A DNA stretch of 64,000 nt from Fluviicoccus sp. (GTDB taxonomy: Bacteria; Pseudomonadota; Gammaproteobacteria; Pseudomonadales; Moraxellaceae), in assembly GCF_030646115.1 (NCBI RefSeq), contig NZ_JAUSMX010000027.1, forward strand, positions 62,001 to 126,000, in the 5' to 3' direction. The notes under the pieces are model-generated. The model had not been told where the DNA came from. It was given only the letters and a program-made list of their open reading frames with translations, and did no database searches. The position numbers and the translations under genes were made by a program. This document shows, piece by piece, positions 9,315 to 17,218 of this stretch (positions are counted from its first letter, which is position 1; every line of letters begins with the position of its first letter).

Positions 9315-10175
9315 TCAGCCTCCGTCCGCCGCATCTCCGGCCGCACCGGCTTCCCAAGCAATCATCGCCTTCTTGCGAGTGTCGCCCCATCGATAATGAC
9401 TGAATTCCCCGCCCGACCGGATCACCCGGTGACAGGGGATCAGGTAGCCGATGGTGTTGCGCGCCACGGCCGACGCCACCGCCCGTGTCGCCGTCGGCCG
9501 GCCCAGACCGGCGGCCATCTCCTGATAGCTGCGGATCTCACCGGGGGGTATGGCCAGCAGCGCCTCCCACACCTTGAGCTGGAAGGCGCTGCCCCGCAGC
9601 AACAGTTTCAGCGGCCGGTCGCGGGCGCCGGTGCCGGGGAAAACCAGCGGCGCCAGGGCGGCGATGGCTGCCTCGTCACGCTCGATGCCAGCGGCGGGCC
9701 ACTCTGCAAACAGTTCCTGTTCAAGCACCCTGAATTCCGCATCAGTATCAAAGAAGGCCAGCTTGCAGACGCCCCGCCCGGTGGCAGCCAGCAGGCAGCC
9801 GCCAAACGGAGACTCCGCCACGCCGTAACGGATATGCAGGCCGCGACCGCCCTGCCGGTATTCGCCGGGTGTCATACCTTCGCACTGCAGCAGCAGGTCA
9901 TGCAGCCGGCCGCTTCCGGACAGGCCCGACGACAGGGCGGCATCCAGCACGGACTCGCGGCGCAGGCGCTGCTTGGCGTTTTCCTTGGTGAGGAATTGCA
10001 AGTATTGCTTGGGAGAAACCCCGGCCCAGTCGGTGAACAGGCGCTGCAAGTGGAATTCGCTGAGACCGACATGACGGGCGATGTCGGCCAGCACGGGTTG
10101 CTGCGGCTGGTGGCGGTCGAGGTAACGGATAGCCTCGGCGACCAAGGTGTAGGGACGGGGTTCGGGGGTATTCAT
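9315..10175 (-). CDS. Ada-like regulator/O6-alkylguanine-DNA methyltransferase
   Basis: A 286-residue fusion of an AraC-type helix-turn-helix domain (about 10-110: LADIARHVGLSEFHLQRLFTDWAGVSPKQYL) and a methyltransferase domain with the active-site cysteine C248 in IPCHRVIRSGG. It lacks the roughly 70-residue N-terminal Zn/methylphosphotriester domain of E. coli Ada, so it cannot sense phosphotriesters in the usual way; the methyl acceptor is the C-terminal Cys only. Proteins of this architecture (HTH plus MGMT) are common in Pseudomonas-like bacteria. It heads the operon with alkB (2-nt gap), and likely regulates it, but how it is activated without the N-terminal cysteine is unclear. Confidence 0.9.
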   Translation of the reverse strand: MNTPEPRPYTLVAEAIRYLDRHQPQQPVLADIARHVGLSEFHLQRLFTDWAGVSPKQYLQFLTKENAKQRLRRESVLDAALSSGLSGSGRLHDLLLQCEGMTPGEYRQGGRGLHIRYGVAESPFGGCLLAATGRGVCKLAFFDTDAEFRVLEQELFAEWPAAGIERDEAAIAALAPLVFPGTGARDRPLKLLLRGSAFQLKVWEALLAIPPGEIRSYQEMAAGLGRPTATRAVASAVARNTIGYLIPCHRVIRSGGEFSHYRWGDTRKKAMIAWEAGAAGDAADGG

Positions 10176-10271
10176 CGGTACAGGCCCGCTATAAGGATTG
10201 AGCGGATTATTGGCTGCGGGAGCCTCGGGAACAACCCGATTCTTGCTCAGCCGGGGGGCGAATGGCCATTG

Positions 10272-10601
10272 CTACCACGCCATGCCCGGCCGCCATTTCA
10301 GCTTTTTCGATTTGGCACCGGATGCCGCCCGCTTTTTGCCCTTCTTGCGGACCGGGGCCATTTCCGCCCGACGCTCCTGATCACGCTGGCGGGCATAGTT
10401 CAGGGTTCTGGCGAGGGTATCGTCGCTACCGGCGGGGTTGAGGCGGGCGGAATCATCCAGGGTGACCGGCTGTGCGGCCACACCCGTCGGCGGGCGATCG
10501 CCAAAATGCACCGCACCTTGCGAATCCCGCCATTGAAGTACTTCGGCATGCGCCGAAAAGGCAAAAGCCAGTGCGAAGGCGCACATCCTGTTGCGCAGCA
10601 T
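10272..10601 (-). CDS. DUF4124 domain-containing exported protein
   Basis: A 109-residue protein with a signal peptide (MCAFALAFAFSAHA, cleavage near residue 18) followed by a short DUF4124 motif EVLQWRDSQGAVHFGDRPP, which is typical of small periplasmic proteins of proteobacteria. The second half is strongly basic (RKKGKKRAASGAKSKKLKWRPG). Its function is unknown. It is monocistronic between the Ada-like gene and trpB2. Confidence 0.75.
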   Translation of the reverse strand: MLRNRMCAFALAFAFSAHAEVLQWRDSQGAVHFGDRPPTGVAAQPVTLDDSARLNPAGSDDTLARTLNYARQRDQERRAEMAPVRKKGKKRAASGAKSKKLKWRPGMAW

Positions 10602-10691
10602 GGTTCAATCCTCCCTGGAACCGTTTAGGGGCGGGAGTGTAATCATGCCGCCGGGAATTTTCCAGCACCCGGCAGCAGGCCAGCCCCCCCC

Positions 10692-12056
10692 TCACCCCAC
10701 CTTCGGCAACTTCTCCATCGACGCCCGGATCGCCTCCTCCGGATACGCAAAATCCTCCAGCTTGCCGTTGAAGTAGCTTTCATACGCCGCCATATCAAAA
10801 TGGCCGTGCCCGGACAGGTTGAAGAACAGCGTCTTCGGCTCGCCGGTTTCCTTGCAGCGTAAAGCCTCATCAATACAGGCGCGAATGGCGTGCGCCGACT
10901 CCGGCGCGGGAATGATGCCCTCGGTGCGCGCAAACATCACCCCGGCCTCGAAAGTGGCCACCTGCGGCACCGCCACCGCCTCAATTAACCCCTCGTGGTA
11001 CAGCTGCGACACCAGCGGCGAATCGCCGTGATAACGCAGCCCGCCCGCGTGGATGCCCGGCGGCATGAAATCGTGGCCCAGCGTGTACATCTTCATCAGC
11101 GGTGTGAAACCGGACTCGTCGCCGAAGTCATAGGCATAGACACCCTTGGTCAGCGTCGGGCACGAGGTCGGCTCCACCGCCACATGACGGATCTTCTGCG
11201 CGCGCTTGTCACCGGCCGCCGCGTCACCCAGGAAGGGGAAGGTCACCCCGGCAAAGTTGCAGCCGCCGCCGCAGGGCGCAAAGATCATGTCCGGGTATTC
11301 GCCGATCTTCTCGAACTGCTTCTTCGCTTCCAGCCCGATCACCGTCTGGTGCAGCAGCACGTGGTTCAGCACCGAACCCAAGGTGTACTTGGTTCCGGCA
11401 TCCGCCACGGCCTCCTCCACCGCTTCCGAAATGGCGATGGCCAGGCTGCCGGAATTGTCCGGATTTTCCGCCAGCAGGCGGCGGCCGGTGGCGGTGGCCA
11501 TGCTCGGGCTGGCCAGCACCTCCGCACCCCAGGTCTGCATCATCAGCCGGCGATACGGCTTCTGGTCATGCGACACCTTCACCATGAACACCCGCACCGG
11601 CAGGCCGAACATCTGCCCGGCAAAGGCCATCGACGACCCCCACTGCCCGGCGCCGGTTTCCGTCACCAGCCGCTTCGTCCCGGCCAGCTTGTTCAACCAG
11701 GCCTGCGGCACGGCGGAATTCGGCTTGTGCGACCCGGCGGGCGACACGCCTTCATACTTGTAGAAAATCTTGGCGGGGGTGCCCAACAACTGTTCCAGGC
11801 GCTCGGCGCGGCACAGCGGGCTGGGACGCCACAGCGCATAGACGCGGCGCACTTCCTCGGGAATGGGAATCCAGCGCTCGCTGGACATTTCCTGTTCCAG
11901 CACCGGGCCGGGGAAAATGGCGAGCATGCGGTCGGGGGTGACGGGCTGGCCGTCCGGACCCAGCGACGGAGCAGGCGGGTTCTTCAGGTCGGCGACAATG
12001 TTGTACCAGTGGGTGGGAATTTCGCTCTGGTCGAGAATGATGCGGGTGGGTTTCAT
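10692..12056 (-). CDS. trpB2: TrpB2-type tryptophan synthase beta-like PLP enzyme
   Basis: A 454-residue fold-type II PLP enzyme of the TrpB2 class, longer than canonical TrpB. The Schiff-base lysine is K111 in [21 protein letters not shown] and the phosphate-binding CGGGCNFAG follow. TrpB2 proteins convert indole and serine (or O-phosphoserine) to tryptophan without TrpA, or act as stand-alone indole scavengers; no trpA is adjacent here. The start [10 protein letters not shown] at 12056 has GAGGA seven or eight bases upstream; the frame extends further but without a site. A 13-bp-arm palindrome at 12127-12153 lies in its promoter region. Confidence 0.9.
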   Translation of the reverse strand: MKPTRIILDQSEIPTHWYNIVADLKNPPAPSLGPDGQPVTPDRMLAIFPGPVLEQEMSSERWIPIPEEVRRVYALWRPSPLCRAERLEQLLGTPAKIFYKYEGVSPAGSHKPNSAVPQAWLNKLAGTKRLVTETGAGQWGSSMAFAGQMFGLPVRVFMVKVSHDQKPYRRLMMQTWGAEVLASPSMATATGRRLLAENPDNSGSLAIAISEAVEEAVADAGTKYTLGSVLNHVLLHQTVIGLEAKKQFEKIGEYPDMIFAPCGGGCNFAGVTFPFLGDAAAGDKRAQKIRHVAVEPTSCPTLTKGVYAYDFGDESGFTPLMKMYTLGHDFMPPGIHAGGLRYHGDSPLVSQLYHEGLIEAVAVPQVATFEAGVMFARTEGIIPAPESAHAIRACIDEALRCKETGEPKTLFFNLSGHGHFDMAAYESYFNGKLEDFAYPEEAIRASMEKLPKVG

Positions 12057-12126
12057 GGCGTCCTCGGAGGATCGGTGGTAATCGGCGCATCGGCTGTGCG
12101 CTATCACCTGAACTTACCACCCTTGA

Positions 12127-12153
12127 CATAGCCTTGCAATTTGCAAGGCTATG
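12127..12153. promoter_or_regulatory. 27-bp palindrome upstream of trpB2
   Basis: CATAGCCTTGCAA and TTGCAAGGCTATG are perfect 13-base reverse complements separated by a single T. It lies 71 bp upstream of the trpB2 ATG and 40 bp past the end of the START-domain gene on the same strand. There is no T-run on either strand, so an operator is more likely than a terminator. The core TTGCAA-N-TTGCAA is itself symmetrical. Confidence 0.55.
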
Positions 12154-12192
12154 GACAGTGGCCGCGGTCACGACTCCATCATCGCGCGCGTC

Positions 12193-12855
12193 TCAACTCT
12201 CCAGCGCCAGGATGCGTTGCAAACCCAGCAGGATATTGTACGGCGCCGAACGCTGCACAAAATTCGCCGCCCAATCAGGCGCCTTTCCACCCGGATCAAA
12301 GAAACCTTCCGCTTCCACCAGCAGCTGTTTGCCGGGCCGTGCGGTCACCTTTACCGTCATGTTCTCGGCAGGCATGCGCACCACGCCGGGAGACGGCGGA
12401 ATGAAGTCCGGCAGCGCCTCCACATGCAACACGGTTTCACTGGGAGACAAGGTCTTCATCTGCACACGCACCACCACATCACGGTCCGGCAGGCTGTAGG
12501 GCGCCTTGTGCTTGAGGTACAAAATCGACTCCTGCGGGGAGATGCGCTTCAGGGTGCGCGACTCCAGAATCTGCCAGTGCCAACGGCTATAGTTATTGCC
12601 ATCCATCGCCGTACGGACAAAGGCATCCAGCGTGCCGCTGAGATTCGCCTCTATGCGGAATGAACGGATCTGCTGCCCATCCTCCCGTTTCGCCCAGGTG
12701 CGCATTTCCGGCTTGCTGCTTTGCTTGATCAACTGCCATTCCGGGCCCACTCTTTCCTGCAGGACAGCCAGATCATTGTCGTCCTTCGCCTGTACGGCCG
12801 AACTGCCCAATATCAGCCCTGCACTAAAAATACTGATAACTGCTATTGTTTTCAT
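12193..12855 (-). CDS. Exported START/SRPBCC-domain protein
   Basis: A 220-residue protein with an N-terminal signal sequence (AVISIFSAGLILGSSAVQA) and a START-like lipid-binding fold: SGTLDAFVRTAMDGNNYSRWHWQILESRTL, YSLPDRDVVVRVQ, and a C-terminal amphipathic helix. Bacterial members are exported proteins proposed to bind lipids; the ligand here is unknown. It precedes trpB2 on the same strand, but the 137-nt gap and intervening palindrome argue for separate transcription. Confidence 0.8.
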   Translation of the reverse strand: MKTIAVISIFSAGLILGSSAVQAKDDNDLAVLQERVGPEWQLIKQSSKPEMRTWAKREDGQQIRSFRIEANLSGTLDAFVRTAMDGNNYSRWHWQILESRTLKRISPQESILYLKHKAPYSLPDRDVVVRVQMKTLSPSETVLHVEALPDFIPPSPGVVRMPAENMTVKVTARPGKQLLVEAEGFFDPGGKAPDWAANFVQRSAPYNILLGLQRILALES

Positions 12856-13034
12856 TTACTTCATGACCCCGGAAGCCTTGCAAAAATAGGTGTGACCGCC
12901 GTGTCACGCAAAGCGGACACGCGGCCTACTTTTACCAACTTGCGCCGGTCAACGCAAACAAAATGGCGTTAGATGTCAAATTATTGGAATGCCCCAACCT
13001 TCACCACAAGATCATGTCCGCACCGCAAACAACA

Positions 13035-13055
13035 GGGCCGCCCTGTTGGCGGCCC
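13035..13055 (-). terminator. Terminator of the acyltransferase gene
   Basis: GGGCCGCC (13035-13042) and GGCGGCCC (13048-13055) form an 8-bp GC stem with a 5-base loop. On the minus strand the stem is followed by TGTTGTTT, a U-rich tract. It lies 7 bases past the acyltransferase stop. Confidence 0.75.
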
Positions 13056-13061
13056 CGGTCA

Positions 13062-14030
13062 TCACGGCGTGAAAAATCGCGTCAACTCTGAAAAGGGGCT
13101 TCGCCCCGGGGACGGCGCCGCCTCCACCACCGGCGCGTGCTGACGGCTCATCTCCGTCATCAAGACATCCTTTTCCGCCCAGAGGTTCTGCACCCAGCCC
13201 TGGAATTCCGTGCGGAAGGCCGGATCGTTCTCGTAATCACCGGCAGTATACCCGGCCGGAATCGGCATCACCCGCGCCGACACCACCACCTTGCGGATGC
13301 GCCCGCTCCACAAGTCCAGGAAGGTCGGGATGCCATCCGGGTAATACAGGGTCACATCCACCATCTCGGTGACCGAATCACCCAGCGACGACAGCGCGAA
13401 CGCCATGCCCGTCGCCTTCGGCTTCAGCAGAAAGCGGAAGGGTGATTGCTGACGGTCATGCTTCACCGGGGTAAACCGCGTCCCTTCCAGGAAATTCAGC
13501 ACGCTGAACGGATTGCGCGCAATCTGCTGGCACGACTGGCGGGTCGTCTCCACATCCTTGCCGCGCAGGTGCGGATGCTTCGCTATCTTTTCCTTGGAAT
13601 AACGCTGCATCAACGGAAAATCGAGGGCGACGAGGGCGAAGCCCACAAAGGGAATCCAGGCAATTTCGCGCTTGGTGAAGAAGCGGATCAGCGGAATCTT
13701 GCGGTTGAAGACCGTAAACAACAGGACGATGTCCACCCAGCTCTGGTGATTGCAGACCAAGAAGTAATTGCGCGAGGGGTCCAGCGGCGGCAGGTCAATC
13801 TGCCAGTCGATGGGCGGCAGCAGTTTGCGGATCAGCCAGCCGTTGATGGCCGACCAGTTTTCGGTGGAACGGAGACAGAAGCGCGTCACGCGGTCGGTCA
13901 GCGCCGACCGGGGCGCCAGCCACTTGAACGGCAGGGGCAGCACCGTCACGGAGCCGTGAAGGATGGTATTGATGATGCCCAGCGACAAGGTAAGCAGCAT
14001 CCGCAGCAACGGCGGCAGGAATCCCAGCAT
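13062..14030 (-). CDS. 1-acyl-glycerol-3-phosphate acyltransferase-like protein (PlsC/YihG type)
   Basis: A 322-residue membrane acyltransferase with an N-terminal hydrophobic stretch (PPLLRMLLTLSLGIINTIL), the catalytic NHQSWVD motif (H95 and D100), and FLEGTRFTP as the glycerophosphate-binding motif. Length and motifs resemble E. coli YihG rather than the shorter PlsC. It would acylate lysophospholipid at the inner membrane. The start at 14030 is preceded by GGGAGATATC. Two palindromic operators lie 107-145 bp upstream, between this gene and a TetR gene of the same strand, so membrane-lipid acylation is probably under control of that regulator. Confidence 0.85.
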   Translation of the reverse strand: MLGFLPPLLRMLLTLSLGIINTILHGSVTVLPLPFKWLAPRSALTDRVTRFCLRSTENWSAINGWLIRKLLPPIDWQIDLPPLDPSRNYFLVCNHQSWVDIVLLFTVFNRKIPLIRFFTKREIAWIPFVGFALVALDFPLMQRYSKEKIAKHPHLRGKDVETTRQSCQQIARNPFSVLNFLEGTRFTPVKHDRQQSPFRFLLKPKATGMAFALSSLGDSVTEMVDVTLYYPDGIPTFLDLWSGRIRKVVVSARVMPIPAGYTAGDYENDPAFRTEFQGWVQNLWAEKDVLMTEMSRQHAPVVEAAPSPGRSPFSELTRFFTP

Positions 14031-14136
14031 GATATCTCCCTCTCTTGGAGGTTCCGGGACTCTTTCGAGCCGGTACCTGTCAGGGAATTGCCGGAGTGGA
14101 AAACGCCAGACACGCCCATGCAGGCATACCGGAACC

Positions 14137-14156
14137 ATGTCTACAGTTGTAGACAT
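14137..14156. promoter_or_regulatory. TetR-type operator 1
   Basis: ATGTCTACAGTTGTAGACAT is palindromic except at the two central positions. It is one of three related sites (14157-14174 and 14937-14954) that share TATACA/TCTACA-NN-TGTA and flank the TetR gene, which strongly suggests they bind that regulator. Confidence 0.7.
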
Positions 14157-14174
14157 GGTATACAGCTGTAGACA
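14157..14174. promoter_or_regulatory. TetR-type operator 2
   Basis: GGTATACAGCTGTAGACA directly abuts operator 1; its core TACAGCTGTA (14161-14170) is a perfect palindrome. Tandem placement suggests co-operative binding in the acyltransferase promoter. Confidence 0.65.
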
Positions 14175-14239
14175 TAGTCGTCAAGAACCGGGCTTGTAAT
14201 ACCGCTGTAACAGACACCGGAACGGCGGGCAGGTCAACC

Positions 14240-14884
14240 TCAGGCGAGGGAAGTCCTGCCCTTGCCGAACGGGGTGTTGCCGGAAAAGAGGATGTTGACC
14301 AGCGTGGTCGATACGCTCTTGATGTTTTCCCGCTGGTCGGGGTTTTCCAGGTAATTGACCGACTCCTGGAACAGTTGCTGGGTCACAGTGCGCGACAACT
14401 GGAAGGCCATGTCGCCATCGGCAGGCGCTGCCGCGACACCGCTGGTAAAGCGCCGGACATTGGCAGCGATGTCCGATGACAGGTCCTGCATCATGGCGCG
14501 GAGATGGCCGCGCACGGTCGGGGAGGCGCTGTTCATCTCGCTGACCAGCGCGATGGCTGCATCCGGGTGGCGCAGGGCGAAGCCGAAGGACCAATCAACC
14601 GTGGCACGGGAAGCTTCCAGCGGCTCCAGCATGCGCGAGCGCAGGTCAATCAGAGTGCGGCGCAGTTCATCGCCCATTTCGTCAATGGCGACCAGGGCCA
14701 GTTCCTGCATGTCCTTGAAATGGCGGTAAAAGGTGTTGGGGTTCAGGCCTGCCTCGCGGGCGACTTCCCGCAGGCCCAGCGAGACGATGCCGCGCTTCTC
14801 GGCACCCAGCTTCAGGGCGGCTTCAATCAGCTTGCGACGTCCGGCGGCTTCTTCGTGGGGATAGGCCAGCGTATTCAGCGACAT
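14240..14884 (-). CDS. TetR-family regulator (FabR-like)
   Basis: A 214-residue TetR-family repressor. The N-terminal HTH SLGLREVAREAGLNPNTFYRHFKDMQELALVAIDEMG closely resembles FabR/DesT-type regulators of unsaturated-fatty-acid synthesis (SLREVAREAG...FYRHF). The C-terminal domain is helical and family-typical. It is followed on the same strand by the acyltransferase, with two palindromic operators in between, and a third similar site sits 55 bp upstream of its own start. I infer autoregulation and control of the acyltransferase; the ligand (acyl-CoA or acyl-ACP by analogy) is unproven. Confidence 0.87.
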   Translation of the reverse strand: MSLNTLAYPHEEAAGRRKLIEAALKLGAEKRGIVSLGLREVAREAGLNPNTFYRHFKDMQELALVAIDEMGDELRRTLIDLRSRMLEPLEASRATVDWSFGFALRHPDAAIALVSEMNSASPTVRGHLRAMMQDLSSDIAANVRRFTSGVAAAPADGDMAFQLSRTVTQQLFQESVNYLENPDQRENIKSVSTTLVNILFSGNTPFGKGRTSLA

Positions 14885-14936
14885 GGTGTCTTGATCCTCT
14901 CAGGCTCTCTTTCCATTCTAATCCGGCCGGGTCGCC

Positions 14937-14954
14937 GTGTATACAATCGTATAC
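14937..14954. promoter_or_regulatory. TetR-type operator 3 (autoregulatory)
   Basis: GTGTATACAATCGTATAC contains the palindrome GTATAC-AATC-GTATAC (14939-14954). It shares the TATACA-NN half-site with the two operators downstream of the regulator gene and lies in its own promoter. Confidence 0.55.
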
Positions 14955-14979
14955 TATCAAACCAGCCCGTCCGCACCCG

Positions 14980-15459
14980 TTACAGGCCCAGTTCGCTCAA
15001 GCCCGGATGATCATCCGGCCTTCTCCCCTGCGGCCAGTGGAACAACCGGTCGGCTTCCTTGATAGACAGGTCATTGATGCTGGCGTAGCGTTTCTGCATC
15101 AGCCCGCGTTCATCGAATTCCCAGTTCTCGTTGCCATAGGACCGGAACCAGTTCCCGGCGTCGTCGCGCCATTCATAGGCGAAACGCACGGCAATGCGGT
15201 TGTCGGCGAAGGCCCACAGCTCCTTGATCAGGCGGTAGTCCAGCTCCCGCGCCCACTTGCGGGTCAGGAATTCCACGATCTGCGCCCGCCCGCGCGGAAA
15301 CTCGGCGCGGTTGCGCCACTGGCTGTCCTCGGTATAGACCAGCGAGACGCGAACCGGGTCGCGGCTGTTCCAGCCGTCCTCGGCCATGCGTACTTTCTGG
15401 ATAGCGGTCTCGCGGGTAAAGGGCGGCAGCGGCGGACGGTTTTCGGAGGGGATGGTCAT
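14980..15459 (-). CDS. DUF1348/NTF2-like family protein
   Basis: A 159-residue protein of the DUF1348 (nuclear transport factor 2-like) family, recognised from [46 protein letters not shown] and [24 protein letters not shown]. The cone-shaped NTF2 fold is used by small enzymes and binding proteins; no catalytic role has been assigned to this family. It is the last gene of a leftward run with a PNPOx-like protein and glutaredoxin (26-nt gap to the PNPOx-like gene), which suggests a redox or detoxification setting. The start at 15459 has an AGGAGAAAC site. Confidence 0.85.
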   Translation of the reverse strand: MTIPSENRPPLPPFTRETAIQKVRMAEDGWNSRDPVRVSLVYTEDSQWRNRAEFPRGRAQIVEFLTRKWARELDYRLIKELWAFADNRIAVRFAYEWRDDAGNWFRSYGNENWEFDERGLMQKRYASINDLSIKEADRLFHWPQGRRPDDHPGLSELGL

Positions 15460-15485
15460 GAATGTTTCTCCTGTTTACATGGATG

Positions 15486-16088
15486 TTATCGAGCCGACAG
15501 TTGCGCCTTCAGGTCGGCAATCTCGGCATGCAGTTGCTCCAGCATCACCTCCACCTCCGGCACGGTATAGCGCGGCGTGATGTGCTTGGGACAATTCCAG
15601 TCCCAGGCCTCAACGGTGATGACAATGCCCCGCTCCACCGGCGCACGGTAGGACTGGTCTTCCAGCCGCGCCACCAGTTCCGGTTCGTCCGTTTCATGCA
15701 CAATCCGCGCCCGGCCCCAGATCTTCAGGCGGCGGCGGTTGGCGTAATCCATCAGGATCAGCGACACCCGCTCGTCGCCCATCAGGTTGCCGACGCTGAG
15801 GTACTGCACGTTGCCACGAAAATCGGCATAGCCGATAGTGCGCGCATCCAGCACTTTCAGGAAGCCCGCCGGGCCGCCACGATGCTGCACGTATGGCCAT
15901 CCGTTGTCGCCAACGGTGGCCTGGTAGAAGCTGTCGCGGGCGGCGATGAACTGCGCCTCGCGCGGGCCGATCTCGTTGCGGCCGTCTTCGGCCAGTTCAA
16001 AACCGCGGTTGGCGTCGCGGCTGCCGTACAGGCTTTGTGCGGCCTTGACGCTGTCGGTGAAGGTGATGGCGGCGAAGGCGCGGGGCAT
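15486..16088 (-). CDS. Pyridoxamine 5'-phosphate oxidase-like flavoprotein
   Basis: A 200-residue split-beta-barrel protein of the PNPOx-like group: FIAARDSFYQATVGDNGWPYVQHRGGPAGFLKVLD and RVSLILMDYANRRRLKIWGRARIV are typical of FMN- or F420-binding family members. It ends in a Leu-rich amphipathic helix (EVEVMLEQLHAEIADLKAQL). These proteins are reductases or oxidases of small molecules; the substrate here cannot be inferred. It lies between glutaredoxin and DUF1348 on the same strand and is separated from glutaredoxin by a stem-loop repeat. Confidence 0.82.
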   Translation of the reverse strand: MPRAFAAITFTDSVKAAQSLYGSRDANRGFELAEDGRNEIGPREAQFIAARDSFYQATVGDNGWPYVQHRGGPAGFLKVLDARTIGYADFRGNVQYLSVGNLMGDERVSLILMDYANRRRLKIWGRARIVHETDEPELVARLEDQSYRAPVERGIVITVEAWDWNCPKHITPRYTVPEVEVMLEQLHAEIADLKAQLSAR

Positions 16089-16110
16089 GGCGGTTCTCCA
16101 GTTAGCCGAC

Positions 16111-16137
16111 GTAGGGGCGCACGCAGTGCGCCCCTAC
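16111..16137. repeat. Short GC-rich stem-loop repeat (REP-like)
   Basis: GTAGGGGCGCAC (16111-16122) pairs perfectly with GTGCGCCCCTAC (16126-16137) around a 3-base loop. It sits between the glutaredoxin and PNPOx-like genes and resembles the arms of the element at 16426-16519 (GGGGCGCA/TGCGCCCC), so both probably belong to one repeat family. Confidence 0.6.
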
Positions 16138-16148
16138 GGGTGGACGGA

Positions 16149-16403
16149 TCAGGACCGGAACAGACCGGCCAGTTCGCCCTGCTGTTCCAGCGCATGCAGC
16201 TCGCTGAAACCGCCGACATGGTGGTCGCCAATAAATATCTGCGGCACAGTGCGCTGACCACTGCGGGCGATCATGGTGTCCCGCTGTTCAGCGGACTGAT
16301 CGACGCGGATCTTCTCCACCGGCGCACCGATGCGGTTCAGCAGGTTCTCCGCCTGCACACACCAGGGGCAAGTGCCGGTGCTGTAGAGGGTCACGGTATT
16401 CAT
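16149..16403 (-). CDS. grxC: Glutaredoxin 3 (GrxC type)
   Basis: An 84-residue glutaredoxin with a dithiol active site C12-P-W-C15 instead of the usual CPYC, the TVPQIFIGDHHVGGFSEL cis-Pro and glutathione-binding segments, and standard length. It reduces protein disulfides or glutathionyl adducts using glutathione in the cytoplasm. The ATG at 16403 has a GGAGAAGC site. It begins just after a 94-bp inverted-repeat element. Confidence 0.9.
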   Translation of the reverse strand: MNTVTLYSTGTCPWCVQAENLLNRIGAPVEKIRVDQSAEQRDTMIARSGQRTVPQIFIGDHHVGGFSELHALEQQGELAGLFRS

Positions 16404-16425
16404 GATGCTTCTCCTGTGGTCCCAC

Positions 16426-16519
16426 GTTGGGGCGCAACGCTTGCGCCCTCGCCGCCGGACACGATGGCATTAAATGGATGAGGTCTTCGTTTGCGAGGGC
16501 GCATGCGATGCGCCCCAAC
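16426..16519. repeat. 94-bp MITE-like inverted-repeat element
   Basis: Arms at 16426-16452 (beginning GTTGGGGCGCA) and 16493-16519 (ending TGCGCCCCAAC) are imperfect 27-base reverse complements enclosing a 40-base AT-richer centre. It occupies the space between grxC and the AhpD-like gene. The arms share GGGGCGCA with the smaller repeat at 16111-16137. Confidence 0.6.
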
Positions 16520-16542
16520 AGGTCAATTTCGGGCCGATGGCC

Positions 16543-17076
16543 TTACAACGCCACCTTCGGAAAATCAATCTCCACCCGGCTGGCCTTGCCGATGAGGTTG
16601 GTCAGGTAATTCAGCCCGACATGGGTAATCACCTCGACAATCTCGGCATCCGAGTACCCGGCTGCGCGCATCTCCTGCAATTCAGCGGTGGTGACATCAC
16701 CGGTGTGCTCCGCCACGGCGCGGGCAAACTTCACCGCCACGGCGGCCTTGGCATCCTGGCTGGAACCGGCGCGGTTGATGCCCATTTCATCGTTGTCCAG
16801 CCCGGCCTTGCGGCCGATGGCGGTATGGGCGGAGACGCAGTATTCGCAGGTGTTCTGCTGCGCCACGGCCAGCGCGATGCGCTCACGGGTCTTCGGGTCC
16901 AGGCTGCCTTCCCCGGCAATGCCGTGGAAGCCGAGGAACGCGCGCAACGCGGCGGGCGAGTTGGCGAAAATCTTCAGGAAATTCGGCACCACGCCCAACT
17001 GGGCCTGGATGGCGTCGAACAGGGCATTTTGTTCGGCAGTGGCGGTGTCGCGGGTAACGGTGTGGATGCGGCTCAT
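16543..17076 (-). CDS. AhpD-like carboxymuconolactone decarboxylase-family protein
   Basis: A 177-residue all-helical protein with the redox pair C77-E-Y-C80 and H84 (NTCEYCVSAHTAIGRKAG), as in AhpD-type alkylhydroperoxidases of the CMD superfamily. It would act as a peroxidase or disulfide reductase in the cytoplasm. The ATG at 17076 was chosen from the family N-terminus (MSRIHTV); the frame continues upstream but crosses a TTGGGG tandem repeat. It is divergent from a LysR gene 142 bp away, which is its likely regulator. Confidence 0.88.
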   Translation of the reverse strand: MSRIHTVTRDTATAEQNALFDAIQAQLGVVPNFLKIFANSPAALRAFLGFHGIAGEGSLDPKTRERIALAVAQQNTCEYCVSAHTAIGRKAGLDNDEMGINRAGSSQDAKAAVAVKFARAVAEHTGDVTTAELQEMRAAGYSDAEIVEVITHVGLNYLTNLIGKASRVEIDFPKVAL

Positions 17077-17095
17077 GGCGATGACCTCGGTTGGC

Positions 17096-17119
17096 TTGGG
17101 GTTGGGGTTGGGGTTGGGG
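17096..17119. repeat. TTGGGG x4 tandem repeat
   Basis: Four perfect hexamers lie 20 bp upstream of the AhpD-like ATG in the divergent promoter region shared with the LysR gene. Slippage here would change spacing in the leader but not coding frames. Confidence 0.8.
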
Positions 17120-17218
17120 CAGCGTGCTGTCTGCCGATGGAGCCATCTTGCCAATCTTCGCCGGATTGAAGAATAATCAGATTCGGCAATACATTCTTTC
17201 ACCAAACGGAATAAACCC

